A stretch of DNA of 64,000 nt from Aphidius gifuensis (GCF_014905175.1 NC_057788.1:10981446-11045445); one strand, 5' to 3'; positions 33,293 to 47,018 are shown, counted from the stretch's first letter. Numbers and translations are program-made. The notes: generated by a model from the sequence alone, not told the origin.

Positions 33293-35454
33293 TACGCTAT
33301 CAATTATTTAATGTATTAATTATGTATAACTTTTAAATTAATAAATATTATTATTTTCGATTCTTATTGATTCAAATAATAATTGGTACTTTGGCGGTGT
33401 ACATACGTACATAATATTTGGAGTAGGGATGCACAAAGACAAGAATCATTAATCTGCACATACTAACATTTATTCATCAAAAAATTATATTAGTAATTAA
33501 TAAAGTAACTTATTCCAATAGTATTTTATTACAGATTCTAATTCTCGAAAGAATTATCTTTCGATTCCAAAAAAAAAGTTGAAAATTAAATCCAGGTTAT
33601 AACTATGCCCTCGAAATTTTAATTAATTAATAACAATCAAACTATCAACTCCCAAAGATTTCTAATTTCACTCTAATATTTCTCCAGAAAATCTCCAATT
33701 ATTGAAGATGCACACGAGACGAGACGAGACGAGATTTGATCGAGTCTCGTCTCGGTCTCGAAAAATGACCAAAACAACAGTTTCGTCTCGGTATCGTCTC
33801 GCCTGAAAAATTGTCAGTCTCGTCTCGGTCTCGTCTCGAGTGTGGCCTAGTGGGCACCTCAATGCTATAGTAAAAATTTATAAAATTATATGCGGCACCC
33901 TTCACTTTTTGTTGCGTAGACGGTCCTGTTTTCCACCAATACATATACAGTTGTGTGTATCAATATGCACACAAACGTATTTTGTTACCTCCACTCCTTT
34001 ACTCTTTAACTTTTTTTTTTTTTAAACAATGATTGTTTAACTTTCTAGCAGGGAACTTAAATTTTTTTTTTTCTATAATTTTTCTAAGATTTTGAAGTTT
34101 TATGAAGGTAGTTTTTTATTTAGGTGGTAAGACAAAAACACCGTGAAAATTCGAGATATGTTGTTTTTTTTTTTAACGTTTATGTTTTTTACGTTAGCAT
34201 ACACGTTAAAAGTTGTTGACTTTAAACAATAATAACTATTTTACTAGCACGGATAGACTTCTGAAATTTTGGCATAAGATAGATAATTATTTCATAAACC
34301 TACTCTAAAAATTTAAAAAAAAGTTAAAGATAATCGAGTGATGTTCGAACTCCCTTAACATATAAAATTATTTCAACAGGTGAAGTTATATACTAGTCAA
34401 ATAATAAGTTTCAATTGATACTTACGATATTTGAATTAAATTTATATTTAATTGATAGCGAGAAGAGAAATAACGTTCGATGAATTCAGTAAACTACAGT
34501 AAAAATACAGTAAAAAGAAATGAGTAAATTTATAAGTAAGTAAGTGATAAGTAAGCCAGGATAATTCGATAAAACAAAATACAAAATATAACAATGAAAA
34601 TATTAAACCATACAATTAATTCAATTATAATTTAACGTATAATGTATTATATCCAAAATTTTGTGTTTAATAAGCTCGTAAATATTGATCTAAAATTAAT
34701 TTTATTTCAACAATTAATATCATTGAAATATTAAAAGCACAAGTATTTAATTGCTCTCTTCTCTTTTTTATTATTTCATTACCAACAGTGTTTTACATTA
34801 TATATTAAAACATTTCATATTTGTATATGTAATATATAATATAATATAAACAAATGTGAATAGTATTTAGTCTCGAATATATTATATAGTCGCAAGTCAA
34901 TAACATAAATAAAAGTTAATAGATTTTAGGTATACATGGTAAAATTTCAGTTGAACGATTTATATTTTTAAACCGTTATTGGCCTTCACCATGATTGTTT
35001 GTTTCATTATTTTTATTATAGAATTTTTTATTGAATAACCATAAATTGAAGCATAAAGTCCCCATTGGATGTTTAAAATTTTATCTATATATAATAGACT
35101 AATTAATTGATTGGAATGAAATTTATGTAGAGAATATATTTTATATAGTATATAGATATATAATTTTTTAAAATTTGTTTTTTTAAAAATGATCGGTGCT
35201 TTATGATATATTTTCATTTTTAATTATCTAGATCTTTGAGTTAATATATGGGAACACATCGGTGTCAATTGCTACACACATTTTTTTTATTTTATTTTCA
35301 ATTAAATCTCAATTTAAAATATAGCATAGGCATCTACATAATTAATACGAGATTTAAACAATTCCTTTTGTTATTGAAATTCATATTGAGTCAATTAATA
35401 CCCATGAATGTCATGAGTTAGATTTTTTTTTTTTTTTTATAGTCATTTCTTTTA
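33293..35454. other. AT-rich intergenic sequence
   Basis: No gene seen between element D and the Ly6 gene, other than the GTCTCGTCTCG block annotated separately. Short open frames here are AT-biased and lack domains. Confidence 0.5.
33709..33865. repeat. Block of GTCTCGTCTCG subterminal-type repeats
   Basis: CGAGACGAGAC, TCTCGTCTCGGTCTCG and related words recur on both strands over about 150 bp, ending near GTGTGGCCTAGTGGGC. The motif is shared with the block at 18808-18900. It probably is the terminus of a hAT-like element whose other end is not visible. Confidence 0.5.
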
Positions 35455-37691
35455 TCAATGATATGCATTTAAAATTGAGATTGCGAGTGACAGGCCAATG
35501 TATTTTGACAGTCGTGTTGTTATTGTCATCTTGGAACCATTATTTCCTGATTTTGTTCGTTTACCTTTTGATTTACCTCGTCTTTTACGTACATAAATTG
35601 CATTTGTTGAGTTTGTTGGTGACTCGACATTGCAATAACTCATATCACAACAGCTTATACATATCTAAAAAAAAATTAAAATATATTTATTTTAGTTCGC
35701 AAAATAACACTACTATTTTATTTTTCTGTTGAAAATATTTCTCTATTGTTGCTTTGCAGTATTGTAAAAAAGTTTAAGGATGAATATTTCTATAGAAAAA
35801 TTTTCTTTTAGCATATTATTATTACATTTTTTTACGGAAAAATATTTTCAATAAAGATAATAATATTTTGTATACCTGTTGAGTGTCAACGGGAATACAA
35901 CCAATTGACGCTGGGGTGCACAGTTTTTTGCTTGCACAGCTTTTGCTTACCTGTAGATAAACCAAATGAATATTAAGTTATTTTTTACATCCAACTATGA
36001 CATTGAATGGAAAAAACTTCAAGAAAAAAAAAGATAAATATATACAGATACATAAAATTGTGAATTTGATAGTTTGCATATGATTTAATTTTCATTTTTT
36101 CTCACCAAGACGCTGTTACCTCGACTATCTAAAATATGAAGAGAACGGCAGAAATCTCTACTCCCAAGTGGGCAGGGAGTATCAATGGCCCATTTGTTGC
36201 ACATCTGCGAGATAACAAAAAAAAAAAAAAAAAAACTATATATACATTGACTATATAAAATTACATAAATATATATGAGATAGTTTGACGTGTTATTGAA
36301 TAACCAAACAAGCGACGACAGCTTGAAGAAATATTGTTATGATAAATGATAGATGCCCGAGAGGATGTATTGAATAATTTTAGTTTTATCTAGGTATAGA
36401 ATAGTGATAAATTGTCAATTAGCAATGAAGCAGACAAATAGTTATATGGAAAACAAATGAAAGACTATTTAAATCAATATATCGATTGAATAAATTAGCA
36501 CGAGTTCATCTCGATTTTTTAAATTATTCAGTAAAAGAAAAAAAGGTTAAATAGATTTTGTTAAAGCAAGTTTCTCGACGAGTGGAAAAATATTATTGAA
36601 TTATATAATTCAATTTACATTTATAATTAATGTGCATAGTTGAAAATTTAAGGTATGATTTTTGCAAATTTTACAAGAACTAATAATTTTACACGGTTTA
36701 AAAAATCTTTAGATAACGACTCATTTTTTTTAGTCATATAACAAAATGACTCAGTCATTTTTCAAGTGACGATTTTAGCACTTATGATGACTCTTAAAAA
36801 AATGATTCAGTTCTTCAAAAAATGACTAAAATTAAATATTATTTTTAAGTCCTAAAAAATATGAGTATATGATTTAAATGACTTGATTATTTTTTTACGA
36901 AAAGTCAGTCACTTTGAGCGATAAAAAATGACTAAATGACTTGTATTCAACAGCCTTAAAAAAAAAGGGTTCAAATGACTTGCTATTACTTTGTAAGATT
37001 AATTACAAACCCTCAAGGCCTCAATGACTAAAAAAAAATGTTTAAGACTGAAAATGACCCGGAAAATTTTACCTTTGAATGTAAAATTCTATCATTTATC
37101 AGTAATGTTTTTCGAACATATTTTAACATTATTTATAGTATATTGATTTGACTGATATTTTGTTTTAAAAATCATTTTAACATTTTTTTTATTTACATTA
37201 TTATCTTAGTTTTAATTAACGTTAATTTAACACAAAAATAAAATGTGAATCATTTTTACCATTAGATGTATATTAAATTTCAAATTTTATTTCTAACAGT
37301 AAATATTTTTTCCAGTAAAGTTTCAGCAGAAAATACATAGAGCTTTACATTCTTTCAATAATAATAACTGAAAATATTTTAATCAGTCATTGTCGTTTAT
37401 ATAAATGATAAAGTGCATTAGATAAATACCTGGTTATCGCTTACGTTGACACACGTATAACAAGTAAGACCTGTAAAAATTAATAAAAAATAAAAAATAA
37501 ATATTATTTATTATTATAAATAACAAGTAAGTTTGATATTTACGATATATATTTTCCTCGTCTGTACTCGTTTTCATAAGGCCACTTTTTTGCTGTATCT
37601 CATTCCGTACGGTCTCATTGCTGGTAACGATATTTTTTCCACACGTGCTTTCAACAGCTAAGAGCAGCCCGACCACCAGCAATGTGATCAT
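35455..37691 (-). CDS. Ly6/three-finger (uPAR-like) GPI-anchored protein
   Basis: Five exons join in frame: 37691-37544, 37470-37430, 36204-36106, 35950-35876 and 35664-35455, predicted 190 aa. A signal peptide (ITLLVVGLLLAVES) precedes a short linker. A Ly6 fold follows: LTCYTCVNVSDNQ opens the first finger, PCPLGSRDFC the second, SCASKKLC the third, and the signature CISCCDMSYCN closes the domain. The C-terminus is basic then moderately hydrophobic (YIGLSLAISIL), consistent with GPI-anchor processing. Insect relatives (quiver/boudin/crooked type) act at the cell surface in channel trafficking or septate junctions; which of these this one resembles is not decidable. Exon 1 ends in phase 1, the other introns are phase 0. 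Confidence 0.88.
36715..37065. repeat. Intronic block of AATGACT / AGTCATT repeats
   Basis: In the Ly6 gene's large second intron, AATGACT and AGTCATT recur about 20 times on both strands within 350 bp with irregular AT-rich spacing, forming many possible hairpins. The pattern (one short word in both orientations filling a few hundred bp) parallels the TTGATCAAG and AGATCTGATC blocks. No open frame or defined ends are seen. Confidence 0.6.
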
Positions 37692-38970
37692 TCCTTACAT
37701 TGCTAAAAATCAATGAACAACGAAAATTGGTGACCCACAATATTTAAAGTTATATTTTTTTTTTATGAGATATATCTATAAATTGGTATTTGGGTTAACA
37801 AAAGTTCATTCAATTTTTGTGAGATAGTGAATAAAAGTCAAATTGAATAGTATTTTTATGACACAGATTTTTTCATTTGCTATTATATCATTTGACCTAT
37901 AATTTATCTTGGCATTTGATATCCTAATTAAGAGCTATTCATTTTTTTAATAAAGTTAAAAAGAAATGGATCGATTGATTATCTAAAAAGATTAATATAT
38001 TACCGCGAATAAAAGTACAAAAAATTTTATAATATACTCACTTGAAGTATCACAAACACTGTGCCAACGTAAACATTTATTTTAAAGGTGATCATTTATA
38101 ATATCACATTATTGTTTATCTTGTAATTAAATTCATCTCTTGTTCAATCAAAATAAACTTGAAATTTGAAGGCCCCTCAAATGTTTATCTTTCAGCTATG
38201 CATCAACTATCCAAATGTAATTAACAAGTCTATTATTATATAATATGTATAAGTTCAATATTTTTTAAAAATAAATTTCTCATCTAAAAAAAAAATAAAG
38301 TCTTTTTGATTATTGATTTAAAAAAAAAGAAAATAAAGTCTTGTACTATTTTTGATGAGTATCAAAAGCAAAGCCCAATTACATTGTTATCATCATCATC
38401 ATCATCTATAAAACCAGGCACACACAAAAAAAAAAAGTGGGTAACCCAAAGAAATGAAAAGAGAACGAGAAAGAAGAGACTACTGGCAAGGAGAAAAAAA
38501 GGAAAAAAAAAATCACTTCATTCTATAAACTTGCAAGTATTGCTTTTTCTCAATTATTCTTTTATTTTTATTTTTTTTTTATTATTTGATACACATTCAC
38601 TCACTTTGCGGCAATTTTTTTTGTAGCACTATATTTTTTTTTTTTTTGTATTGACTGCAGATGAGTGAAAGAATGAGGGAGCTTTTTTTTTTTACTACAA
38701 TTTTACTACACGTAACAAGTTAAATTTTTGTGGTCAAGAAACAGGGTAAACTTTTGAATAGAAAATATAAAGCTTTGATCTCTAATTCACTGAGTTAAAA
38801 CAACAAGCTAAATTAGCACCAATTTAGTTGAATGATTTTTTATATTCAACTTTGTTTTTAATAATAATTTACATTTGGAAATAATCATAAACGTACCATT
38901 TAGCGTTCTGTCTCGTTTTATTTACACAGCTGTTATAATTACATGTATATCTATGTTATAATTTTTTTTT
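37692..38970. other. AT-rich sequence upstream of the Ly6 gene
   Basis: No gene seen. It holds poly-A/poly-T runs and a CATCAT microsatellite near 38390. Any non-coding first exon of the Ly6 gene would lie here, but I cannot place it. Confidence 0.4.
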
Positions 38971-38972
38971 TG

Positions 38973-39276
38973 GGAAAAAGGGGAGGGGGAGTAAATGTAC
39001 GGTCCAGGGTGCCGCGCAGAATATACTGCTGAGCCGACTGGAATACAAGCCCGGGAGTATGGAGCTTTTGCAGCCCCGAATCACCCTATGCGCAAAAGCC
39101 ATTCCGAAAATCCTCGGAGATCCTCGATTCGATACATTCGAGGTCGCATACTCGTAACAACTAGTGTACACGTGAGACCAATGCAGACCAATGTAAGACA
39201 GCCGCAAGAGGCCCTTCCGAATACTTTCGGATTGCGTGCTCACCATGGCTATTGTTACTCCCGTCGTTATATGGCT
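38973..39276 (+). other. GC-rich island, possible terminal coding exon
   Basis: About 300 bp are markedly richer in G+C than anything nearby. Several frames are open. The longest starts at ATG 38995 (94 codons) but its product is unremarkable. A more protein-like reading starts after a possible acceptor at about 38980 and runs to TAA at 39148-39150, including GAAQNILLSRLEYKPGS and AIPKILGDPRFDTFEVAYS. That would be the last exon of a plus-strand gene whose earlier exons lie upstream, perhaps with the Ly6 gene nested in its intron. I do not recognise the product. Conserved UTR or a non-coding RNA exon are alternatives. Confidence 0.4.
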
Positions 39277-42187
39277 TGATTGTATTTTTTTTTTTTTTTT
39301 CTATTTTTTCACAAAAACGAAAAAATAATAAGCAATATCGACCAGCGACTATTTGGTTTTGCGACTTGACCTCAAGTTTTGGAGATGATTAAAATATCAT
39401 CTAAAATGTATAAATAGTTTTATTTTTGTATGCTAAATATTTTATATATATAATGGTTATAATTATTTCTCACCTATTGATTTTGGACTCGTTTATTTTT
39501 GGAGCTTTTTCATTATGCACAGTGTAATTGTGTTAAATTATTTATACTATTTTAATGTACCCACGTATATAATATGTATGTTTATTTTATAAATATAGTT
39601 TTAGTAATTTCTTATTTAATTTATTAATAACGTCTGACCAACTAACCCAAAGGTCATACTTAAAGCTTCTTAATAATTAAATTATAAAAATGCTAGTGTG
39701 TGTAAATTTTAATATTGATATTTATAAATTACAAAGTAACAAAATTATTTAATTGCTTTATACATTGTAAAATCTGAGTACTATGAAACAATTTTAAATT
39801 TGATTTGTCTGTCGTAATTGTCAAGTCATTTCAAAGTTAATTCATTAACATGTATATCAGTGTATAGAATATTATTAAATTAGAAAATTAGTATCACTGC
39901 CGGTTATAAAGATAGCTATATTAATATTTTTAAAAAAAAAAATTCAACTCCTGAAAATAAATTTGAGCTATACGTCAATATATCTATGTTATTCAATTTT
40001 ATGAGAGAATAAAAATAACATACATATCTGTACTAACATAAAAAATAAATTCCTACATACAAAAAATTTCGAAAATAACAAAAAAATTCAATCATATAAA
40101 TTCACTTGAATTTATGTTTTACAAAAATATGCATTTTGTTTTTTTATAATGTATAGCCATAGAAGAGAGTCGTTGTGTTTAACAGAAAAAAATAAAATAA
40201 TGTTAAATATTGCATTATACATTGTATATCATCCACATTCTGAATATATCAAGTGTATAATGTAAATAACTGAAAAGCTATATATATTCAAAATAGCAAG
40301 CGTCAAATATAGTTTAAGTATATACAGTAAAAAGTACAGAGAGGGAGAATGGACTGCAGATATTGATCTTTGACACCACAAATATTGAAAGTGTGGGCCT
40401 GTTAGAAATGTCATCTATTACGTTATTGATATTATTATTTATTATACATATATAAGAAATATATTTGATAAATTATTTGTTTATTTTTTTTGTTGTCGTA
40501 TGACATTTTCTTTGTAATTTATGTTCAACATTAAAAACTTTTCAAATATTTATTATTGATTCCAAGAAAAATATAGTACTAATCAATATTATTAATTAAT
40601 TAATTATTAAGATGCGTAAAAAAGTACTCCTTCAGATAAACGTGAAAGAACAAAAAAAAAATAATAATAATTGATTTTCCGCAATTTGAGCCATTCCTGA
40701 ACGAAATTGGTTTATCTTAATTATAAGGTATCATATCAAATACTGACGCTATCAAAATATTAGGATTAAAAATTAAGTGTAAACCGTTTTTAATATCAGA
40801 TTAATGCTAAATTTAACATTTTGTTATAACAGTGTATTCTAGCATATATATTCATAAGTAAAATCGATAAGAAAAGTATGTTAAAACTGATAGAATTTTC
40901 AGCAAAAATTTGAAAAGAAAAAAAGTAAATAATACAAAGAAAATGAAAAAAAAAAAAATAGGCTCACTCTGTGGCTGTTGTTGTTGTTCATGATGATTCT
41001 ATAATAATGACTGTATAATGATGCGAACAATAACAATACTTTCGTTCCACAAAATAAAGTTTTGAATATCTTTCTTTTACATTCAGAAAAAAAAAAAATG
41101 GAAAAATATTTCCGCTGATATTGTCATTCATATAAAAATAAGCAAAAATAAAAAGCAAGCGGAAAAAAAAAATATTAAAGTAGAGCGTACATCACACTAC
41201 GTGATATGACGATGTGCGCCTACGGGTGTTTGGAATGCGGAGATGGTATATATAACAAAATAGTTTTATCCACTTTGTAAATAAATATAAAAGCTCTATA
41301 GCCTTATTTAGCATTTTTTTTTCTTTATTCTATTCATTTTGTCACCCTTATTTAATATTACAGGATAGTAATCTTCTTATATATACCCTTTGTACATTCA
41401 CACTTCTGTATTCTCAATGCTTGTGGTTTATAAGTAGTTGAAGTGGCAATCCTATTTATTCAAAACAAAAGTTAGTAAACACAAAATAAAGAGCGTTCGT
41501 GAACAAACACTTTATACGTCAGTTTTTTTTTTTTTTTTTTGCATTGATTTATCGAGTACTTTTTTTAACTCGATTGTACAGGTATATAGACTTTAACAAA
41601 TTTCAAGTTGAGCTTAATATTTTTCGGTTTATTTAAAAAGAAAATAGAGTTTTAAAATACTTTTATATATGTTGGAATTTTAAGTGGTCTGATTCTGGAG
41701 TGATACGCAAAATACGAAGTAATTACTTGATTAATCACCAAGAATTGTTTTACTAGGAAATCTATTGGTCGGTGATATTCTCCACAAAGTATAGTTGGGG
41801 TAACCTCCACTGCCATTTTTCCACAGGATCAAGATGAATTCTGGCAAAATTAATGAGTAGATTATTTACTTCTTAGAACATTCAGTCAACTCCTACCATA
41901 TACAAACAGTAACTCTTGAATAATAACTGGTTGCGAGACTTGGCCAGGACTATAACTCGTCAATGGGTCATTCACAGAAACAGGCAGTTGAAGTAGTGAG
42001 AATTGATGAGAACATTTTTATTTAACATAATTTTTTGATAATGACATGTCATTAAAATAGTTAAAACTTTTATTGAAAATTCTGTGAGCATTCGAAAATT
42101 GAATTTAGTTTTCATTTTTGCCACTTAAAGTCGTTGTACATATGTCTCTTTTTTATTAATTATGAATGTGTATCAAAATGAAATCAC
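39277..42187. other. AT-rich intergenic or long 3' UTR-like sequence
   Basis: No coding exon seen. The sequence is single-copy in appearance, with poly-A runs, and could be the long 3' UTR of the gene suggested at 38973-39276. That is inference only. Confidence 0.4.
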
Positions 42188-43670
42188 TCAGGTAAGTAAC
42201 ACGACCAGTAAAGTCGTTGTTGCCCCAATCAACTGAAAATGTATGTTATTAGCATTTTTTGTATAGAATTGAAGATTCATATAATTATTAATAAATTATT
42301 ATATAGACTCACCGATAATAATAAAGGAAGATCAACATTAAAAAGTCCACTTAACGCAGTAAAGTATAGTTTTCGATTGTGGAAGTACATGGTTGATCTT
42401 AGATCACTCTAAAACAGAAATGGAAAGAAAATTATTTTCAAATCAATGCTAATAATCAAATTATTATGATAACCAACAACCAAACAACCTAACTATTATT
42501 GTTCGAGAATAAATTGTCAGAAAATACTGATTAATATACCACACCAAAACATGCATATGTATTTAAAATAATTTACCTGAGCAATTTTCGATTGAAAATC
42601 TATTAATGAAAAAGTTGAAAAGATATCTTGTGAGATTTTGTTTGCCTACAAAAAAAATCATCATATAACTTTTCATGTTTTATGGTCATAAAAATTATCA
42701 CGTGCTCACTTTTTGACTTGTTAAATGACAAGAAAGTGCTATGATAAAAAGAGCAGAGCAATTAACCAAGATTGAGATCACATTAAATCCAAGTATCAAA
42801 GACTGCTTGTACTTAACTGTTTCCAAAACAGAAAAGATTTGGTATACCATAAGTGATGAACAAAATGTGATCCATATAAAAAATTGGACTGAGTAAATAT
42901 TATTGATTATTTTTGCTGCTTTCATCAAGTTGTAATGCATCCTTACTACATTTTTAATTGTAATGCTATTATATTCTCTTTCTATTGTACAGTTGGAGCG
43001 CTGATTATTTCCTATTTAAAATATGTATTTTATTTATTCTCAACACAAAATTAAAGATCAGCAAAATATTTTTCTCACCTTCACATATTGTGTTGTTGTA
43101 TAAATGATCAAAACGTCGGTACAATAACCACATTATACTACCAAACTTGTAAGTTTGCATATGAATGTTTATATATATGAAACAAGTTAAAACCGCTGTG
43201 GTGAATCCTTTGATAGTGTTGACCGTCTCCATATATATCAAATAAACAGAAAAACTCCAAACAAGTATGACTATAGTTAAGAAACAACGAATAAAATAAA
43301 CTGTTGGAAGATGAGTCTTTTTATTTTGAAAACTTGAAGCGTTGTCATAAGCTTGAAGGTAATTTAATGCTGACACAAGTTGATTTTTTTCTAGTATTGA
43401 ATTGATACCACCGTATATCGGAATTGTAAAACTTGTGATATATAATGTTAATAAAAAAATTATTCCAACTGTATATAATTCCTCATAATTGTTAATAATA
43501 ATACTGTACAACGTACGTCCTCGTATAATACAACCCAAAAAAATCATTAAAATAGTGTACAATATTTCCAATTTCGTTATACATAACGATCGACCATTAT
43601 TAATTATTTTGTAAGGAAACAAACCAAATATTTTTGCACTATATAAAATTCCTTCAATATCGTACAACAT
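42188..43670 (-). CDS. Gustatory receptor (7tm_7 family), tandem copy 1
   Basis: Five exons join in frame: 43670-43079, 43011-42710, 42645-42577, 42408-42313 and 42232-42188, predicted 367 aa. Hydrophobic segments compatible with seven membrane helices are spread along it. The C-terminal third matches insect Grs: SCHLTSQKANKISQDIF before the last helix, FTALSGLFNVDLPLLLSLIG, then TTTLLVVLLT. The last stretch corresponds to the TYLVILIQF hallmark, here degenerated. Intron phases (1, 0, 0, 0) are identical to the copy at 44380-45789, so the two arose by tandem duplication. The protein would be a ligand-gated cation channel in chemosensory neurons. Ligand unknown. Confidence 0.9.
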
Positions 43671-44379
43671 GGTTTAATTCCAGTGTTTTTGTTCTTATCG
43701 TTTTTATCAACTTGTTCATTCAAATTTAGCCAAAAACTGAAACGTATTTTATTCCAATAAATAATTCTTTCAATGGTCATTTATTATTTATAGATTTTTT
43801 TTTTATACAAAAATATATTTATTACTAACCATTAAAATGTGGATTTGTATATATATTAAGTTATTATTGGATTAAATGTGAATGTTTTTTTTTTTTTTTT
43901 CAAATTCAGAGTCATTCTGTTTAATATTACGCTAATGGTTCATCAATATTATATTGAAAAACTAATATTACATATTAAATGATATAATATATTGATTTAC
44001 TGTTTTTATACATTTATCTATTCCAAAAAAAAATATAAAAAAATACTTATGTCGTAGTACGTTATCAGTGATATTTCTATAATAGGCAGTTTAAGAAGTC
44101 AACTGGAAAATATATTTTTTTGATAATGATACGTGAATAAGATATTTTAGTTTTTTGTTCAAGAATTCGATGATATTTCAACAACAGATGTAAGATGTAA
44201 CAAGGCCTTGATTTCGGTTTATGAATTATTCACATTTTTAGAAGTATGTACTGGAAATTCGTGCTAATCACTAATATATAACGTCAAACTTCTAAATTTA
44301 GTACGCATTTGAGCCAGTAGAGAACAATTATAATTATATCTCTTTTTTAGTAATGGAATAAGTGTCCAAATGAAATCAG

Positions 44380-45789
44380 TCAACTATGTAACACCACCAG
44401 AACTGTCGTTGTTGCCGCGATTAACTAGAAATATATATTATTTTTTATGTATGGAGTTAATAATTCAGACTATTTATTAATTAAATATAAACTCACCGAT
44501 AATAAAAGTGGAAAATCGACATTAAAAAGTCCACTTAATGAAGCAAAGTTTAATTTTTGATTGTTGAAATACATAGTTGATCTTAGATCACTCTAAAACA
44601 AATTTTAAAAAATCAAAACGTAATTATTTTCAAATCAATGCTGATTCAAGTTTTTACGTTAGTTGATCTAATGGATATAAAATAATTTACCTGAACAAAT
44701 TTCGTTTGAAAACTCATGAGAGAATACTGCGAAGAAATATCTTGTGAGATTCTATTTGCCTACAAAAAAAAAAGCATCATATAATTTTAACGTGTTGAAG
44801 GCATAAAAATTTTGACGTGCTGACTTACTTTTCGACTTGTTAAATGACAAGAAGCTGCTATGATGAAAAGATCAAAGCAATTAATTGCCAATCCAACAAA
44901 ATAAAGTCCAAATTTCAAAGAGTAATTGGCTTCAATTCTTTCAAAAATAAAAGAAAGTTGGTATGCGATAGTCATTGAATAAAATGTGGTCCATATAAAA
45001 AATTGAACTGAGTAAATATTATTAATTATTTTTGCTGCTTTCATCAAGTAATAATGCATCCATACTACATTTTTAATTGTTATGTTTTTAGATTCTTTTG
45101 GTGAGCGATAGATAACATGACGATTATATCCTATAAAAAAATATGTATTTTAAAATTTTTCTCTAAACAAAATCAACAACCAATGAGCTATTTTTCGTAC
45201 CTTTAGATACAGTGTAGTTGTACAAATTATCGAAACGTCTGTACAGTAGCCACATCATACTAGCGAAATTGTAAACTTGCATATGTATGAATAAAAATGT
45301 GGTACCAAGTGAAAGTGCTGTGATAAACCCACTAACGATTGCAAATTCCGTATACAATAAAAAAAGACAGGAAACATAAAGCACTACTATGAGTATTAAA
45401 AAAAAACGAATGAAATAAACCGTTGGAAGATGTGTCTTGTTATTTTGAAAATTTGAAGACTTATCATAGACACGAAGATAATTAAATGCTGACACAAGTT
45501 CATTTGTTTTTAACATACATGAGATGCCACCATACACGGACATTATCAAAGCAATAATTTGTGTTGTTAATAAACAACTTGTTCTAATTGTTGATAAGTT
45601 TTCAAAGTTTCTGATACAAATGGAAAACAATAATTTTCCGCGAACAATAGTATTGAACAGAATAACTGAAATAGAGTACACAATTCCCCATTTTGTTATA
45701 ATCAATGAACGGTCATTATCAATTATTTTGTAAGGAAATAAACCACAAATTTTCGCACTATATAGAATTCCTTTAATATCGTTCAACAT
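44380..45789 (-). CDS. Gustatory receptor (7tm_7 family), tandem copy 2
   Basis: Five exons join in frame: 45789-45201, 45130-44829, 44759-44691, 44592-44497 and 44424-44380, predicted 366 aa. It is collinear with the neighbour at 42188-43670 exon for exon, starting MLNDIKGILYSAKICGLFPY against MLYDIEGILYSAKIFGLFPY. C-terminal Gr features are ANRISQDISS, LSGLFNVDFPLLLS and a last exon ATTTVLVVLHS. All splice sites are GT...AG and the frame is intact. It lies 0.7 kb upstream of copy 1, on the same strand, and each copy probably has its own promoter in the AT-rich gap. Confidence 0.9.
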
Positions 45790-46463
45790 TGTTTAAGTAC
45801 AATATTTTTATAACTATCGTTTTTATCAACTTATTAATTTGAATTTACTAAGAAACTGAAAAACTCAGGGTAAATGAAAAAATTTTTCAGACACTATTTG
45901 TTGTAAATTATTATTTAAACAGTTCTTTTTTATATTGTAACAAATTTCTTACGAAATAAATGAGAAATTAGATATTTATTGTTTGTCGTATGTTTATAGA
46001 TATTGGATTGTTTTTTAACTGCAAGTCATTTAATATAATATTACACTAACAGTATATAAAAATCATACCAGTGACGACATTATACATAAATCAACTGATA
46101 TACTGTAAATACTATACTATATTTTAATATTCATATTTCTATTTATATTTCTTTTATACTTCAATATATATATATGTATTTATAAATAGAATAAATATTC
46201 AAAAAATTCTATTGTTGTCTGATCCCATTATACCTTCAAAATTTTTCCAAAACCATTATTCATTTCATATTTCTTTTATTAATTTTGTTTTTATGTGTGT
46301 TCTTGTTTTGTGTTGAGTCAATCGTTTTGACTCCATTGTTGTTAAACAATCGATATTTTTTTTTTTTTACGTTTCAGGCATGGAAAGCAATTTTGACGCT
46401 TTTAAATTATTTGCGATCACTTGTATACAACCAACTGCGTCAACATGAAAACAGAACATAATA

Positions 46464-46511
46464 TTAAGTGAGTAATATGACCAGTACTGTCGTAATTGCT
46501 GCTCCGATCCA
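46464..46511 (-). pseudogene. Isolated last exon of a third gustatory receptor
   Basis: After an acceptor (TTTTCAG|TGG), the minus strand reads WIGAAITTVLVILLT and TAA, aligning with the final exons of the two intact receptors. No matching upstream exons were found at the expected spacing of up to about 1.4 kb. Element E lies upstream at 46739. It is the remnant of a decayed tandem copy. Confidence 0.7.
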
Positions 46512-46738
46512 CTGAAAATGTATTGAATTATTATTTGTTGTACGGAATTAAAAATTTCTCGTGTAAAAAAAATTTCGTTCATTATGAATTCATGGCAAAA
46601 CTCCGACAAATAAAACAGTGAATATGTGAATTTTCACCTGCAGATAGTTTGCGTAATGAATGGTCACGTGAATATGAATGTTAATATTTTTAGGTTTACT
46701 CGTTATGATTCAAAATATAAAAAGTTCACAATAAGGAT

Positions 46739-47016
46739 CCTGGCGGAAATATTTCTCGGGCATTACTCCGTTTTTGGCTCATTGTCGGAGAAATTACTCC
46801 GACATGCGATCAAGGAAGGAGAAAAAAATCCAGCATCGATCTCAGGCCTGAGTAATTTTTCTGGCAGTCATCTCATGACGGAGTATTTTCGACGTTATTG
46901 ATCTTACGCCAGAGTAACTTTTTCGTCATTGATATCCTGCCGGAGTATTTTCTTAGGAAATGAGCCAAAAACAGAGTAATGTCGAAGTGATGCCGGAAAA
47001 ATATTTCCACCAAGGG
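46739..47016. mobile_element. CCCTGG foldback element E
   Basis: 278 bp with slightly mutated ends: CCTGGCGGAAATATTTCTC on the left and CCCTTGGTGGAAATATTTTT inward from the right. The core has CTCCG/CGGAG and CGGCAT words. AT lies on both sides (46737-46738 and 47017-47018), consistent with a 2-bp target duplication. It sits where the missing exons of the third Gr would be expected. Confidence 0.75.
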
Positions 47017-47018
47017 AT

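Noticed and set aside
31866..33336. Overlapping open frames on both strands around 31.9-33.3 kb
   Set aside because: They are translations of the foldback repeats TCCAACTTTCTCC and their complements in elements C and D, with no domain or splice support.
38995..39276. 94-codon ATG frame in the GC-rich island as a gene
   Set aside because: Several frames are open because stops are rare in GC-rich sequence. The product has no domain or signal and another frame looks more protein-like.
42188..45789. Classification of the two receptors as odorant receptors
   Set aside because: The C-terminal exons match the gustatory pattern (FTA..G.F..D..LL..IG..TT), not the 7tm_6 odorant receptor ending.
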